The notes: generated by a model not told the origin, from the sequence alone. 64,000 nt of DNA from Paratinospora sagittata (GCA_035771175.1 JAYMFD010001271.1:1922001-1986000); one strand, 5' to 3'; counted from the first letter of the stretch, positions 11,734-26,400 are shown. A program made the numbers and translations.

Positions 11734-14080
11734 AAATATTTTCCGAAAGGTTTTAATCATAATTTCAATGAGTTTTGAATGATTTAAAAGTGTTTTGAGT
11801 CAATGAAATGGTTCTTAAGTGTTAAAATATTAGTTTTTCCAAAATCGGGCTATCCACCACTTTGCCAAAATTTTACAAAAGGTAATAGCGCACTATCAGT
11901 GTTTATAGCACGGTGATAGGGTTGAATAACCAAAAATCAATTTTTCCGGAAAATTGCCTAAAACGCGCTATCCCTTTTGATAACTCGCTATAAAGTAGTT
12001 ACCGTGATCTTTCGATTTTTACTAAAATGGGCAATAGCGTGCAATAGGCCTAGATTGCACGCTAACGGAAAGTCCAAAAAACTCGAGCTCTTGGGTATGT
12101 GTATATCGACTTACAATAGCCCGCTATAAGTCATTAGGGGGCATGATACACAACCCAATTGCATGCTATCCAAGTTTGGGTTAGAAATCTCACATTTTAA
12201 CGAGAACAACGAAGGCCCTTTCCCTTGCTCGATTTTTCCATTCCTTACACAGTTTTGACTGGGAATCGTAACTGAAATATTCTCCACTAACACATGGATG
12301 ATGCCCATAGTTTCGCACGGCCAAAACAACTTTAGATTAAACAATGTTTTGAATTCAAATCATTTCCTACTCTCTTGCTCTTAAAGCTGCAATTGCTAAT
12401 TTAATAAAACGCACATTGTCTAATTTTCAAAGATACAACACACACGATTTCAGCAAGTTAGACTGAGCTTTCCACAGAGTATTTCAAAAGAAGAAAGTCG
12501 TGCTTCTTGCATTGCCAATAAATGCTTCGACCCGAATCAAAGTTGGAAACTGTCTTGAAGATAACTTCATTGTTTAACAAGTTCTTCATTATATCCCTTT
12601 TGTGCTGAGATTTTAAAAAGCAATTCATTGTTTTAAACTGTAAGTATATGAAGTGTTCTCAGTAAGAGAACACAACACATCACCTATATTCTTTCTCTGA
12701 GAGTTACAACTAATCATCAAGAACACATCAAATTATAGCTATCAAAGTCTAGAAAGATCATGCTCTAAGAACCAGGACATATCTCAATGCTAATGCGTTA
12801 GTTCAATCTTAGGTGTGAAGGGTAACCTCTCGATCAATCTCAGCACGAAAACTCACTAAATTGCAAAGTCTTCAATATCACTTGGATTTACTATTTGATT
12901 TTGACAAAATATTTTCCGAATGGTTTTAATCATAATTTCAATGAGTTTTGAATAATTTAAAAGTGTTTTGAGTCAATGAAATGGTTCTTAAGTGTTAAAA
13001 TATTAGTTTTTCCAAAATTGGGCTATCCACCACTTTGCCAACATTTTACAAAAGGTAATAGCGAACTATCAGTGTTTATAGCACGTTGATAGGGTTGAAT
13101 AACCAAAAATCAATTTTTCCGGAAAATTTCCTTCAACGCGCTATCCCTTTTGATAACTCGCTATAAAGTAGTTACCGTGATCTTTCGATTTTTACTAAAA
13201 TGGGCAATAGCGTGCAATAGGCCTAGATTGAACGCTAACGGAAAGTCCAAAAAACTCGAGCTCTTGGGTATGTGTATATCGACTTACAATAGCCCGCTAT
13301 AAGTCATTAGGGGGCATGATACACAACCCAATTGCATGCTATCCAAGTTTGGGTTAGAAATATCACATTTCTAACGACAAAAACGAAGGCCCTTTCCCTT
13401 GCTCGATTTTTCCATTCCTTACACAGTTTTGACGGGGAATCGTAACTGAAATATTCTCCACTAACACATGGATGATGCCCATCGTTTCGCACGCCGAAAA
13501 CAACTTTAGATTAAACAATGTTTTGAATTCAAATCATTTCCTACTCTCTTGCTCTTTAAGCTGCAATTGCTAATTTAATAAAACACTCATTGTCTAATTT
13601 TCAAAGATACAACACACACGATTTCAGCAAGTTAGACTGAGCTTTCCACAGAGTATTTCAAAAGAAGAAAGTCGTGCTTCTTGCATTGCCAATAAATGCT
13701 TCGACCCGAATCAAAGTTGGAAACTGTCTTGAAGATAACTTCATTGTTTAACAAGTTCTTCATTATATCCCTTTTGTGCTGAGATTTTAAGAAACAATTC
13801 ATTGTTTTAAACTGTAAGTATATGAAGTGTTCTCAGTAAGAGAACACAACACATCACCTATATTCTTTCTCTGAGAGCTACAACTAATCATCAAGAACAC
13901 ATCAAATTATAGCTATCAAAGTCTACAAAGATCATGCTCTAAGAACCAGGACATATCTCAATGCTAATGCGTTAGTTCAATCTTAGGTGTGAAGGGTAAC
14001 CTCTCGATCAATCTCAGCACGAAAACTCACTAAATTGCAAAATCTTCAATATCACTTGGATTTACTATTTGATTTTGACA
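11734..14080 (+). repeat. Monomers D and E, first copy (M11-M12)
   Basis: D (11734-12906) is marked by GCACGGTGATAGG, GCCTAAAACGCG, CCCATAGTTTCGC and AGTCTAGAAAGATCATG. E (12907-14080, 1,174 bp) is marked by CCGAATGGTTTT, CCAACATTTTAC, AAATTTCCTTCAAC, GATTGAACGCTAAC and CGCACGCCGAAAAC. The GATTGAACG change breaks the right arm of the conserved inverted repeat in E. All these private markers recur at an offset of 15,253 bp in 26987-29333. E has an F-like first half and the longer TTTCTAACGAC block in its second half. Confidence 0.93.
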
Positions 14081-15253
14081 AAATATTTTCCGAAAGGTTT
14101 TAATCATAATTTCAATGAGTTTTGAATAATTTAAAAGTGTTTTGAGTCAATGAAATGGTTCTTAAGTGTTAAAATATTAGTTTTTCCAAAATCGGGCTAT
14201 CCACCACTTTGCCAAAATTTTACAAAAGGTAATAGCGAACTATCAGTGTTTATAGCACGTTGATAGGGTTGAATAACCAAAAATCAATTTTTCCGGAAAA
14301 TTGCCTTCAACGCGCTATCCCTTTTGATAACTCGCTATAAAGTAGTTACCGTGATCTTTCGAATTTTACTAAAATGGGCAATAGCGTGCAATAGGCCTAG
14401 ATTGCACGCTAACGGAAAGTCCAAAAAACTCGAGCTCTTGGGTATGTGTATATCGACTTACAATTGCCAGCTATAAGTCATTAGGGGGCATGATACACAA
14501 CCCGATTGCATGCTATCCAAGTTTGGGATAGAAATCTCACATTTTAACGAGAACAACGAAGGCCCTTTCCCTTGCTCGATTTTTCCATTCCTTACACAGT
14601 TTTGACTGGGAATCGTAACTGAAATATTCTCCACTAACACATGGATGATGCCCATCGTTTCGCACGGCCAAAACAACTTTAGATTAAACAATGTTTTGAA
14701 TTCAAATCATTTCCTACTCTCTTGCTCTTAAAGCTGCAATTGCTAATTTAATAAAACGCACATTGTCTAATTTTCAAAGATACAACACACACGATTTCAG
14801 CAAGTTAGACTGAGCTTTCCACAGAGTATTTCAAAAGAAGAATGTCGTGCTTCTTGCATTGCCAATAAATGCTTCGACCCGAATCAAAGTTGGAAACTGT
14901 CTTGAAGATAACTTCATTGTTTAACAAGTTCTTCATTATATCCCTTTTGTGCTGAGATTTTAAGAAGCAACTCATTGTTTTAAACTGTAAGTATATGAAG
15001 TGTTCTCAGTAAGAGAACACAACACATCACCTATATTCTTTCTCTGAGAGCTACAACTAATCATCAAGAACACATCAAATTATAGCTATCAAAGTCTACA
15101 AAGATCAAGCTCTAAGAACGAGGACATATCTCAATGCTAATGCGTTAGTTCAATCTTAGGTGTGAAGGGTAACCTCTCGATCAATCTCAGCACGAAAACT
15201 CACTAAATTGCAATGTCTTCAATATCACTTGGATTTAGTATTTGATTTTGACA
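14081..15253 (+). repeat. Chimeric monomer M13, F type 5' part joined to left-edge-type 3' part
   Basis: Up to base 14528 this unit matches M26 (29334 onward) at every F marker: GAATAATTTAAAAG, GCGAACTATC, GCCTTCAACG, TTCGAATTTTAC, CAATTGCCAGC, CCCGATTGC and GGGATAGAAATC. From 14607 it instead has GACTGGGAATC, GAAGAATGTCG, GCAACTCATTG and CTAAGAACGAGG, as in M1/M3-like units, where M26 has GACGGGG, GAAGAAAGTCG and CTAAGAACCCGG. The exchange point is therefore between 14529 and 14606. The unit after it (M14) repeats M4. A private change, GCAATGTCTTC, lies near its 3' end. Confidence 0.88.
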
Positions 15254-16426
15254 AAATATTTTCCGAAAGGTTTTAATCATAATTTCAATGAGTTTTGAAT
15301 GATTTAAAAGTGTTTTGAGTCAATGAAATGGTTCTTAAGTGTTAAAATTTTAGTTTTTCCAAAATCGGGCTATCCACCACTTTGCCAAAATTTTACAAAA
15401 GGTAATAGCGCACTATCAGTGTTTATAGCACGTTGATAGGGTTGAATAACCAAAAATCAATTTTTCCGGAAAATTGCCTACAACGCGTTATCCCTTTTGA
15501 TAACTCGCTATAAAGTAGTTACCGTGATTTTTCGATTTTTACTAAAATGGGCAATAGCGTGCAATAGGCCTAGATTGCACGCTAACGGAAAGTCCAAAAA
15601 ACTCGAGCTCTTGGGTATGTGTATATCGACTTACAATAGCCCGCTATAAGTCATTAGGGGGCATGATACAGAACCCAATTGCATGCTATCCAAGTTTGGG
15701 TTAGAAATCTCACATTTTAACGAGAACAACGAAGGCCCTTTCCCTTGCTCGATTTTTCCATTCCTTACACAGTTTTGACTGGGAATCGTAACTGAAATAT
15801 TCTCCACTAACACATGGATGATGCCCATCGTTTCGCACGGCCAAAACTACTTTAGATTAAACAATGTTTTGAATTCAAATCATTTCCTACTCTCTTGCTC
15901 TTAAAGCTGCAATTGCTAATTTAATAAAACGCACATTGTCTAATTTTCAAAGATACGACACACACGATTTCAGCAAGTTAGACTGAGCTTTCCACAGAGT
16001 ATTTCAAAAGAAGAATGTCGTGCTTCTTGCATTGCCAATAAATGCTTCGACCCGAATCAAAGTTGGAAACTGTCTTGAAGATAACTTCATTGTTTAACAA
16101 GTTCTTCATTATATCCCTTTTGTGCTGAGATTTTAAGAAGCAACTCATTGTTTTAAACTGTAAGTATATGAAGTGTTCTCAGTAAGAGAACACAACACAT
16201 CACCTATATTCTTTCTCTGAGAGCTACAACTAATCATCAAGAACACATCAAATTATAGCTATCAAAGTCTACAAAGATCAAGCTCTAAGAACGAGGACAT
16301 ATCTCAATGCTAATGCGTTAGTTCAATCTTAGGTGTGAAGGGTAACCTCTCGATCAATCTCAGCTCGAAAACTCACTAAATTGCAAAGTCTTCAATATCA
16401 CTTGGATTTAGTATTTGATTTTGACA
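15254..16426 (+). repeat. Monomer M14, A type, duplicate of M4
   Basis: It shares ACGCGTTATCCC and the A marker set with M4. A private change, CAGCTCGAAAAC for CAGCACGAAAAC, lies near its 3' end. It opens the second copy of the duplicated segment directly after the M13 chimera. Confidence 0.9.
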
Positions 16427-19400
16427 AAATATTTTCCGAAAGGTTTTAATCATAATTTCAATGAGTTTTGAATGATTTAAAAGTGTTTTGAGTCAATGAA
16501 ATGGTTCTTAAGTGTTAAAATTTTAGTTTTTCCAAAATCGGGCTATCCACCACTTTGCCAAAATTTTACAAAAGGTAATAGCGCACTATCAGTGTTTATA
16601 GCACGTTGATAGGGTTGAATAACCAAAAATCAATTTTTCCGGAAAATTGCCTACAACGCGCTATCCCTTTTGATAACTCGCTATAAAGTAGTTACCGTGA
16701 TTTTTCGATTTTTACTAAAATGGGCAATAGCGTGCAATAGGCCTAGATTGCACGCTAACGGAAAGTCCAAAAAACTCGAGCTCTTGGGTATGTGTATATC
16801 GACTTACAATAGCCCGCTATAAGTCATTAGGGGGCATGATACAGAACCCAATTGCATGCTATCCAAGTTTGGGTTAGAAATCTCACATTTTAACGAGAAC
16901 AACGAAGGCCCTTTCCCTTGCTCGATTTTTCCATTCCTTACACAGTTTTGACTGGGAATCGTAACTGAAATATTCTCCACTAACACATGGATGATGCCCA
17001 TCGTTTCGCACGGCCAAAACTACTTTAGATTAAACAATGTTTTGAATTCAAATCATTTCCTACTCTCTTGCTCTTAAAGCTGCAATTGCTAATTTAATAA
17101 AACGCACATTGTCTAATTTTCAAAGATACGACACACACGATTTCAGCAAGTTAGACTGAGCTTTCCACAGAGTATTTCAAAAGAAGAATGTCGTGCTTCT
17201 TGCATTGCCAATAAATGCTTCGACCCGAATCAAAGTTGGAAACTGTCTTGAAGATAACTTCATTGTTTAACAAGTTCTTCATTATATCCCTTTTGTGCTG
17301 AGATTTTAAGAAGCAACTCATTGTTTTAAACTGTAAGTATATGAAGTGTTCTCAGTAAGAGAACACAACACATCACCTATATTCTTTCTCTGAGAGCTAC
17401 AACTAATCATCAAGAACACATCAAATTATAGCTATCAAAGTCTACAAAGATCAAGCTCTAAGAACGAGGACATATCTCAATGCTAATGCGTTAGTTCAAT
17501 CTTAGGTGTGAAGGGTAACCTCTCGATCAATCTCAGCACGAAAACTCACTAAATTGCAAAGTCTTCAATATCACTTGGATTTAGTATTTGATTTTGACAA
17601 AATATTTTCCGAAAGGTTTTAATCATAATTTCAATGAGTTTTGAATGATTTAAAAGTGTTTTGAGTCAATGAAATGGTTCCTAAGTGTTAAAATATTAGT
17701 TTTTCCAAAATCGGGCTATCCACCACTTTGCCAAAATTTTACAAAAGGTAATAGCGCACTATCAGTGTTTATAGCACGTTGATAGGGTTGAATAACCAAA
17801 AATCAATTTTTCCGGAAAATTGCCTACAACGCGCTATCCCGTTTGATAACTCGCTATAAAGTAGTTACCGTGATCTTTCGATTTTTACTAAAATGGGCAA
17901 TAGCGTGCAATAGGCCTAGATTGCACGCTAACGGAAAGTCCAAAAAACTCGAGCTCTTGGGTATGTGTATATCGACTTACAATAGCCCGCTATAAGTCAT
18001 TAGGGGGCATGATACAGAACCCAATTGCATGCTATCCAAGTTTGGGTTAGAAATCTCACATTTTAACGAGAACAACGAAGGCCCTTTCCCTTGCTCGATT
18101 TTTCCATTCCTTACACAGTTTTGACTGGGAATCGTAACTGAAATATTCTCCACTAACACATGGATGATGCCCATCGTTTCGCACGGCCAAAACAACTTTA
18201 GATTAAACAATGTTTTGAATTCAAATCATTTCCTACTCTCTTGCTCTTAAAGCTGCAATTGCTAATTTAATAAAACGCACATTGTCTAATTTTCAAAGAT
18301 ACAACACACACGATTTCAGCAAGTTAGACAGAGCTTTCCACAGAGTATTTCAAAAGAAGAATGTCGTGCTTCTTGCATTGCCAATAAATGCTTCGACCCG
18401 AATCAAAGTTGGAAACTGTCTTGAAGATAACTTCATTGTTTAACAAGTTCTTCATTATATCCCTTTTGTGCTGAGATTTTAAGAAGCAACTCATTGTTTT
18501 AAACTGTAAGTATATGAAGTGTTCTCAGTAAGAGAACACAACACATCACCTATATTCTTTCTCTGAGAGCTACAACTAATCATCAAGAACACATCAAATT
18601 ATAGCTATCAAAGTCTACAAAGATCAAGCTCTAAGAACGAGGACATATCTCAATGCTAATGCGTTAGTTCAATCTTAGGTGTGAAGGGTAACCTCTCGAT
18701 TAATCTCAGCACGAAAACTCACTAAATTGCAAAGTCTTCAATATCACTTGGATTTAGTATTTGATTTTGACAAAATATTTTCCGAAAGGTTTTAATCATA
18801 ATTTCAATGAGTTTTGAATGATTTAAAAGTGTTTTGAGTCATTGAAATGGTTCCTAAGTGTCAAAATATTAATTTTTCCAAAATCGGGCTATCCACCACT
18901 TTGCCAAGATTTTACAAAAGGTAATAGCGCACTGTCAGTGTTTATAGCACGCTGATAGGGTTGAATAACCAAAAATCAATTTTTCCGGAAAATTGCCTAC
19001 AACACGTTATCCCTTTTGATAACTCGCTATAAAGTAGTTACCGTGATCTTTCGATTTTTACTAAAATGGGCAATAGCGTGCAATAGGCCTAGATTGCACG
19101 CTAACGGAAAGTCCAAAAAACTCGAGCTCTTGGGTATGTGTATATCGACTTACAATAGCCCGCTATAAGTCATTAGGGGGAATGATACACAACCCAATTG
19201 CATGCTATCCAAGTTTGGGTTAGAAATCTCAAATTTCTAACGACAAAAACGAAGGCCCTTTCCCTTGCTCAATTTTTCCATTCCTTACACAGTTTTGACG
19301 GGGAATCGTAACTGAAATATTCTCCACTAACACATGGATGATGCCCATCGTTTCGCACGGCCAAAACAACTTTAGATTAAACAATGTTTTGAATTCAAAT

Positions 19401-19946
19401 CATTTCCTACTCTCTTGCTCTTTAAGCTGCAATTGCTAATTTAATAAAACACTCATTGTCTAATTTTCAAAGATACAACACACACGATTTCAGCAAGTTA
19501 GACTGAGCTTTCCACAGAGTATTTCAAAAGAAGAATGTCGTGCTTCTTGCGTTGCCAATAAATGCTTCGACCCGAATCAAAGTTGGAAACTGTCTTGAAG
19601 ATAACTTCATTGTTTAACAAGTTTTTCATTATACCCCTTTTGTGCTGAGATTTTAAGAAGCAACTCATTGTTTTAAACTGTAAGTATATGAAGTGTTCTC
19701 AGTAAGAGAACACAACACATCACCTATATTCTTTCTCTGAGAGCTACAACTAATCATCAAGAACACATCAAATTATAGCTATCAAAGTCTACAAAGATCA
19801 AGCTCTAAGAACGAGGACATATCTCAATGCTAATGCGTTAGTTCAATCTTAGGTGTGAAGGGTAACCTCTCGATCAATCTCAGCACGAAAACTCACTAAA
19901 TTGCAAAGTCTTCAATATCACTTGGATTTAGTATTTGATTTTGACA
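16427..19946 (+). repeat. Higher-order trimer A-B-C, copy 3 (M15-M17, 3,520 bp)
   Basis: A is 16427-17599, B is 17600-18772 and C is 18773-19946. The B unit has TACAGAACCC, as in copy 1, so this copy corresponds to 4694-8213. The C unit has a private G at 19551 (CTTGCGTTGCC for CTTGCATTGCC), shared only with the C unit of copy 4. Confidence 0.93.
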
Positions 19947-22900
19947 AAATATTTTCCGAAAGGTTTTAATCATAATTTCAATGAGTTTTGAATGATTTAA
20001 AAGTGTTTTGAGTCAATGAAATGGTTCTTAAGTGTTAAAATTTTAGTTTTTCCAAAATCGGGCTATCCACCACTTTGCCAAAATTTTACAAAAGGTAATA
20101 GCGCACTATCAGTGTTTATAGCACGTTGATAGGGTTGAATAACCAAAAATCAATTTTTCCGGAAAATTGCCTACAACGCGCTATCCCTTTTGATAACTCG
20201 CTATAAAGTAGTTACCGTGATTTTTCGATTTTTACTAAAATGGGCAATAGCGTGCAATAGGCCTAGATTGCACGCTAACGGAAAGTCCAAAAAACTCGAG
20301 CTCTTGGGTATGTGTATATCGACTTACAATAGCCCGCTATAAGTCATTAGGGGGCATGATACAGAACCCAATTGCATGCTATCCAAGTTTGGGTTAGAAA
20401 TCTCACATTTTAACGAGAACAACGAAGGCCCTTTCCCTTGCTCGATTTTTCCATTCCTTACACAGTTTTGACTGGGAATCGTAACTGAAATATTCTCCAC
20501 TAACACATGGATGATGCCCATCGTTTCGCACGGCCAAAACTACTTTAGATTAAACAATGTTTTGAATTCAAATCATTTCCTACTCTCTTGCTCTTAAAGC
20601 TGCAATTGCTAATTTAATAAAACGCACATTGTCTAATTTTCAAAGATACGACACACACGATTTCAGCAAGTTAGACTGAGCTTTCCACAGAGTATTTCAA
20701 AAGAAGAATGTCGTGCTTCTTGCATTGCCAATAAATGCTTCGACCCGAATCAAAGTTGGAAACTGTCTTGAAGATAACTTCATTGTTTAACAAGTTCTTC
20801 ATTATATCCCTTTTGTGCTGAGATTTTAAGAAGCAACTCATTGTTTTAAACTGTAAGTATATGAAGTGTTCTCAGTAAGAGAACACAACACATCACCTAT
20901 ATTCTTTCTCTGAGAGCTACAACTAATCATCAAGAACACATCAAATTATAGCTATCAAAGTCTACAAAGATCAAGCTCTAAGAACGAGGACATATCTCAA
21001 TGCTAATGCGTTAGTTCAATCTTAGGTGTGAAGGGTAACCTCTCGATCAATCTCAGCACGAAAACTCACTAAATTGCAAAGTCTTCAATATCACTTGGAT
21101 TTAGTATTTGATTTTGACAAAATATTTTCCGAAAGGTTTTAATCATAATTTCAATGAGTTTTGAATGATTTAAAAGTGTTTTGAGTCAATGAAATGGTTC
21201 CTAAGTGTTAAAATATTAGTTTTTCCAAAATCGGGCTATCCACCACTTTGCCAAAATTTTACAAAAGGTAATAGCGCACTATCAGTGTTTATAGCACGTT
21301 GATAGGGTTGAATAACCAAAAATCAATTTTTCCGGAAAATTGCCTACAACGCGCTATCCCGTTTGATAACTCGCTATAAAGTAGTTACCGTGATCTTTCG
21401 ATTTTTACTAAAATGGGCAATAGCGTGCAATAGGCCTAGATTGCACGCTAACGGAAAGTCCAAAAAACTCGAGCTCTTGGGTATGTGTATATCGACTTAC
21501 AATAGCCCGCTATAAGTCATTAGGGGGCATGATACACAACCCAATTGCATGCTATCCAAGTTTGGGTTAGAAATCTCACATTTTAACGAGAACAACGAAG
21601 GCCCTTTCCCTTGCTCGATTTTTCCATTCCTTACACAGTTTTGACTGGGAATCGTAACTGAAATATTCTCCACTAACACATGGATGATGCCCATCGTTTC
21701 GCACGGCCAAAACAACTTTAGATTAAACAATGTTTTGAATTCAAATCATTTCCTACTCTCTTGCTCTTAAAGCTGCAATTGCTAATTTAATAAAACGCAC
21801 ATTGTCTAATTTTCAAAGATACAACACACACGATTTCAGCAAGTTAGACAGAGCTTTCCACAGAGTATTTCAAAAGAAGAATGTCGTGCTTCTTGCATTG
21901 CCAATAAATGCTTCGACCCGAATCAAAGTTGGAAACTGTCTTGAAGATAACTTCATTGTTTAACAAGTTCTTCATTATATCCCTTTTGTGCTGAGATTTT
22001 AAGAAGCAACTCATTGTTTTAAACTGTAAGTATATGAAGTGTTCTCAGTAAGAGAACACAACACATCACCTATATTCTTTCTCTGAGAGCTACAACTAAT
22101 CATCAAGAACACATCAAATTATAGCTATCAAAGTCTACAAAGATCAAGCTCTAAGAACGAGGACATATCTCAATGCTAATGCGTTAGTTCAATCTTAGGT
22201 GTGAAGGGTAACCTCTCGATTAATCTCAGCACGAAAACTCACTAAATTGCAAAGTCTTCAATATCACTTGGATTTAGTATTTGATTTTGACAAAATATTT
22301 TCCGAAAGGTTTTAATCATAATTTCAATGAGTTTTGAATGATTTAAAAGTGTTTTGAGTCATTGAAATGGTTCCTAAGTGTCAAAATATTAATTTTTCCA
22401 AAATCGGGCTATCCACCACTTTGCCAAGATTTTACAAAAGGTAATAGCGCACTGTCAGTGTTTATAGCACGCTGATAGGGTTGAATAACCAAAAATCAAT
22501 TTTTCCGGAAAATTGCCTACAACACGTTATCCCTTTTGATAACTCGCTATAAAGTAGTTACCGTGATCTTTCGATTTTTACTAAAATGGGCAATAGCGTG
22601 CAATAGGCCTAGATTGCACGCTAACGGAAAGTCCAAAAAACTCGAGCTCTTGGGTATGTGTATATCGACTTACAATAGCCCGCTATAAGTCATTAGGGGG
22701 AATGATACACAACCCAATTGCATGCTATCCAAGTTTGGGTTAGAAATCTCAAATTTCTAACGACAAAAACGAAGGCCCTTTCCCTTGCTCAATTTTTCCA
22801 TTCCTTACACAGTTTTGACGGGGAATCGTAACTGAAATATTCTCCACTAACACATGGATGATGCCCATCGTTTCGCACGGCCAAAACAACTTTAGATTAA

Positions 22901-23466
22901 ACAATGTTTTGAATTCAAATCATTTCCTACTCTCTTGCTCTTTAAGCTGCAATTGCTAATTTAATAAAACACTCATTGTCTAATTTTCAAAGATACAACA
23001 CACACGATTTCAGCAAGTTAGACTGAGCTTTCCACAGAGTATTTCAAAAGAAGAATGTCGTGCTTCTTGCGTTGCCAATAAATGCTTCGACCCGAATCAA
23101 AGTTGGAAACTGTCTTGAAGATAACTTCATTGTTTAACAAGTTTTTCATTATACCCCTTTTGTGCTGAGATTTTAAGAAGCAACTCATTGTTTTAAACTG
23201 TAAGTATATGAAGTGTTCTCAGTAAGAGAACACAACACATCACCTATATTCTTTCTCTGAGAGCTACAACTAATCATCAAGAACACATCAAATTATAGCT
23301 ATCAAAGTCTACAAAGATCAAGCTCTAAGAACGAGGACATATCTCAATGCTAATGCGTTAGTTCAATCTTAGGTGTGAAGGGTAACCTCTCGATCAATCT
23401 CAGCACGAAAACTCACTAAATTGCAAAGTCTTCAATATCACTTGGATTTAGTATTTGATTTTGACA
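19947..23466 (+). repeat. Higher-order trimer A-B-C, copy 4 (M18-M20, 3,520 bp)
   Basis: A is 19947-21119, B is 21120-22292 and C is 22293-23466. The B unit has TACACAACCC. The C unit carries the CTTGCGTTGCC variant, with G at 23071, exactly 3,520 bp after the same base in copy 3. This is the extra trimer present in the right copy of the large duplication and absent from the left copy. Confidence 0.93.
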
Positions 23467-26400
23467 AAATATTTTCCGAAAGGTTTTAATCATAATTTCA
23501 ATGAGTTTTGAATGATTTAAAAGTGTTTTGAGTCAATGAAATGGTTCTTAAGTGTTAAAATTTTAGTTTTTCCAAAATCGGGCTATCCACCACTTTGCCA
23601 AAATTTTACAAAAGGTAATAGCGCACTATCAGTGTTTATAGCACGTTGATAGGGTTGAATAACCAAAAATCAATTTTTCCGGAAAATTGCCTACAACGCG
23701 CTATCCCTTTTGATAACTCGCTATAAAGTAGTTACCGTGATTTTTCGATTTTTACTAAAATGGGCAATAGCGTGCAATAGGCCTAGATTGCACGCTAACG
23801 GAAAGTCCAAAAAACTCGAGCTCTTGGGTATGTGTATATCGACTTACAATAGCCCGCTATAAGTCATTAGGGGGCATGATACAGAACCCAATTGCATGCT
23901 ATCCAAGTTTGGGTTAGAAATCTCACATTTTAACGAGAACAACGAAGGCCCTTTCCCTTGCTCGATTTTTCCATTCCTTACACAGTTTTGACTGGGAATC
24001 GTAACTGAAATATTCTCCACTAACACATGGATGATGCCCATCGTTTCGCACGGCCAAAACTACTTTAGATTAAACAATGTTTTGAATTCAAATCATTTCC
24101 TACTCTCTTGCTCTTAAAGCTGCAATTGCTAATTTAATAAAACGCACATTGTCTAATTTTCAAAGATACGACACACACGATTTCAGCAAGTTAGACTGAG
24201 CTTTCCACAGAGTATTTCAAAAGAAGAATGTCGTGCTTCTTGCATTGCCAATAAATGCTTCGACCCGAATCAAAGTTGGAAACTGTCTTGAAGATAACTT
24301 CATTGTTTAACAAGTTCTTCATTATATCCCTTTTGTGCTGAGATTTTAAGAAGCAACTCATTGTTTTAAACTGTAAGTATATGAAGTGTTCTCAGTAAGA
24401 GAACACAACACATCACCTATATTCTTTCTCTGAGAGCTACAACTAATCATCAAGAACACATCAAATTATAGCTATCAAAGTCTACAAAGATCAAGCTCTA
24501 AGAACGAGGACATATCTCAATGCTAATGCGTTAGTTCAATCTTAGGTGTGAAGGGTAACCTCTCGATCAATCTCAGCACGAAAACTCACTAAATTGCAAA
24601 GTCTTCAATATCACTTGGATTTAGTATTTGATTTTGACAAAATATTTTCCGAAAGGTTTTAATCATAATTTCAATGAGTTTTGAATGATTTAAAAGTGTT
24701 TTGAGTCAATGAAATGGTTCCTAAGTGTTAAAATATTAGTTTTTCCAAAATCGGGCTATCCACCACTTTGCCAAAATTTTACAAAAGGTAATAGCGCACT
24801 ATCAGTGTTTATAGCACGTTGATAGGGTTGAATAACCAAAAATCAATTTTTCCGGAAAATTGCCTACAACGCGCTATCCCGTTTGATAACTCGCTATAAA
24901 GTAGTTACCGTGATCTTTCGATTTTTACTAAAATGGGCAATAGCGTGCAATAGGCCTAGATTGCACGCTAACGGAAAGTCCAAAAAACTCGAGCTCTTGG
25001 GTATGTGTATATCGACTTACAATAGCCCGCTATAAGTCATTAGGGGGCATGATACACAACCCAATTGCATGCTATCCAAGTTTGGGTTAGAAATCTCACA
25101 TTTTAACGAGAACAACGAAGGCCCTTTCCCTTGCTCGATTTTTCCATTCCTTACACAGTTTTGACTGGGAATCGTAACTGAAATATTCTCCACTAACACA
25201 TGGATGATGCCCATCGTTTCGCACGGCCAAAACAACTTTAGATTAAACAATGTTTTGAATTCAAATCATTTCCTACTCTCTTGCTCTTAAAGCTGCAATT
25301 GCTAATTTAATAAAACGCACATTGTCTAATTTTCAAAGATACAACACACACGATTTCAGCAAGTTAGACAGAGCTTTCCACAGAGTATTTCAAAAGAAGA
25401 ATGTCGTGCTTCTTGCATTGCCAATAAATGCTTCGACCCGAATCAAAGTTGGAAACTGTCTTGAAGATAACTTCATTGTTTAACAAGTTCTTCATTATAT
25501 CCCTTTTGTGCTGAGATTTTAAGAAGCAACTCATTGTTTTAAACTGTAAGTATATGAAGTGTTCTCAGTAAGAGAACACAACACATCACCTATATTCTTT
25601 CTCTGAGAGCTACAACTAATCATCAAGAACACATCAAATTATAGCTATCAAAGTCTACAAAGATCAAGCTCTAAGAACGAGGACATATCTCAATGCTAAT
25701 GCGTTAGTTCAATCTTAGGTGTGAAGGGTAACCTCTCGATTAATCTCAGCACGAAAACTCACTAAATTGCAAAGTCTTCAATATCACTTGGATTTAGTAT
25801 TTGATTTTGACAAAATATTTTCCGAAAGGTTTTAATCATAATTTCAATGAGTTTTGAATGATTTAAAAGTGTTTTGAGTCATTGAAATGGTTCCTAAGTG
25901 TCAAAATATTAATTTTTCCAAAATCGGGCTATCCACCACTTTGCCAAGATTTTACAAAAGGTAATAGCGCACTGTCAGTGTTTATAGCACGCTGATAGGG
26001 TTGAATAACCAAAAATCAATTTTTCCGGAAAATTGCCTACAACACGTTATCCCTTTTGATAACTCGCTATAAAGTAGTTACCGTGATCTTTCGATTTTTA
26101 CTAAAATGGGCAATAGCGTGCAATAGGCCTAGATTGCACGCTAACGGAAAGTCCAAAAAACTCGAGCTCTTGGGTATGTGTATATCGACTTACAATAGCC
26201 CGCTATAAGTCATTAGGGGGAATGATACACAACCCAATTGCATGCTATCCAAGTTTGGGTTAGAAATCTCAAATTTCTAACGACAAAAACGAAGGCCCTT
26301 TCCCTTGCTCAATTTTTCCATTCCTTACACAGTTTTGACGGGGAATCGTAACTGAAATATTCTCCACTAACACATGGATGATGCCCATCGTTTCGCACGG

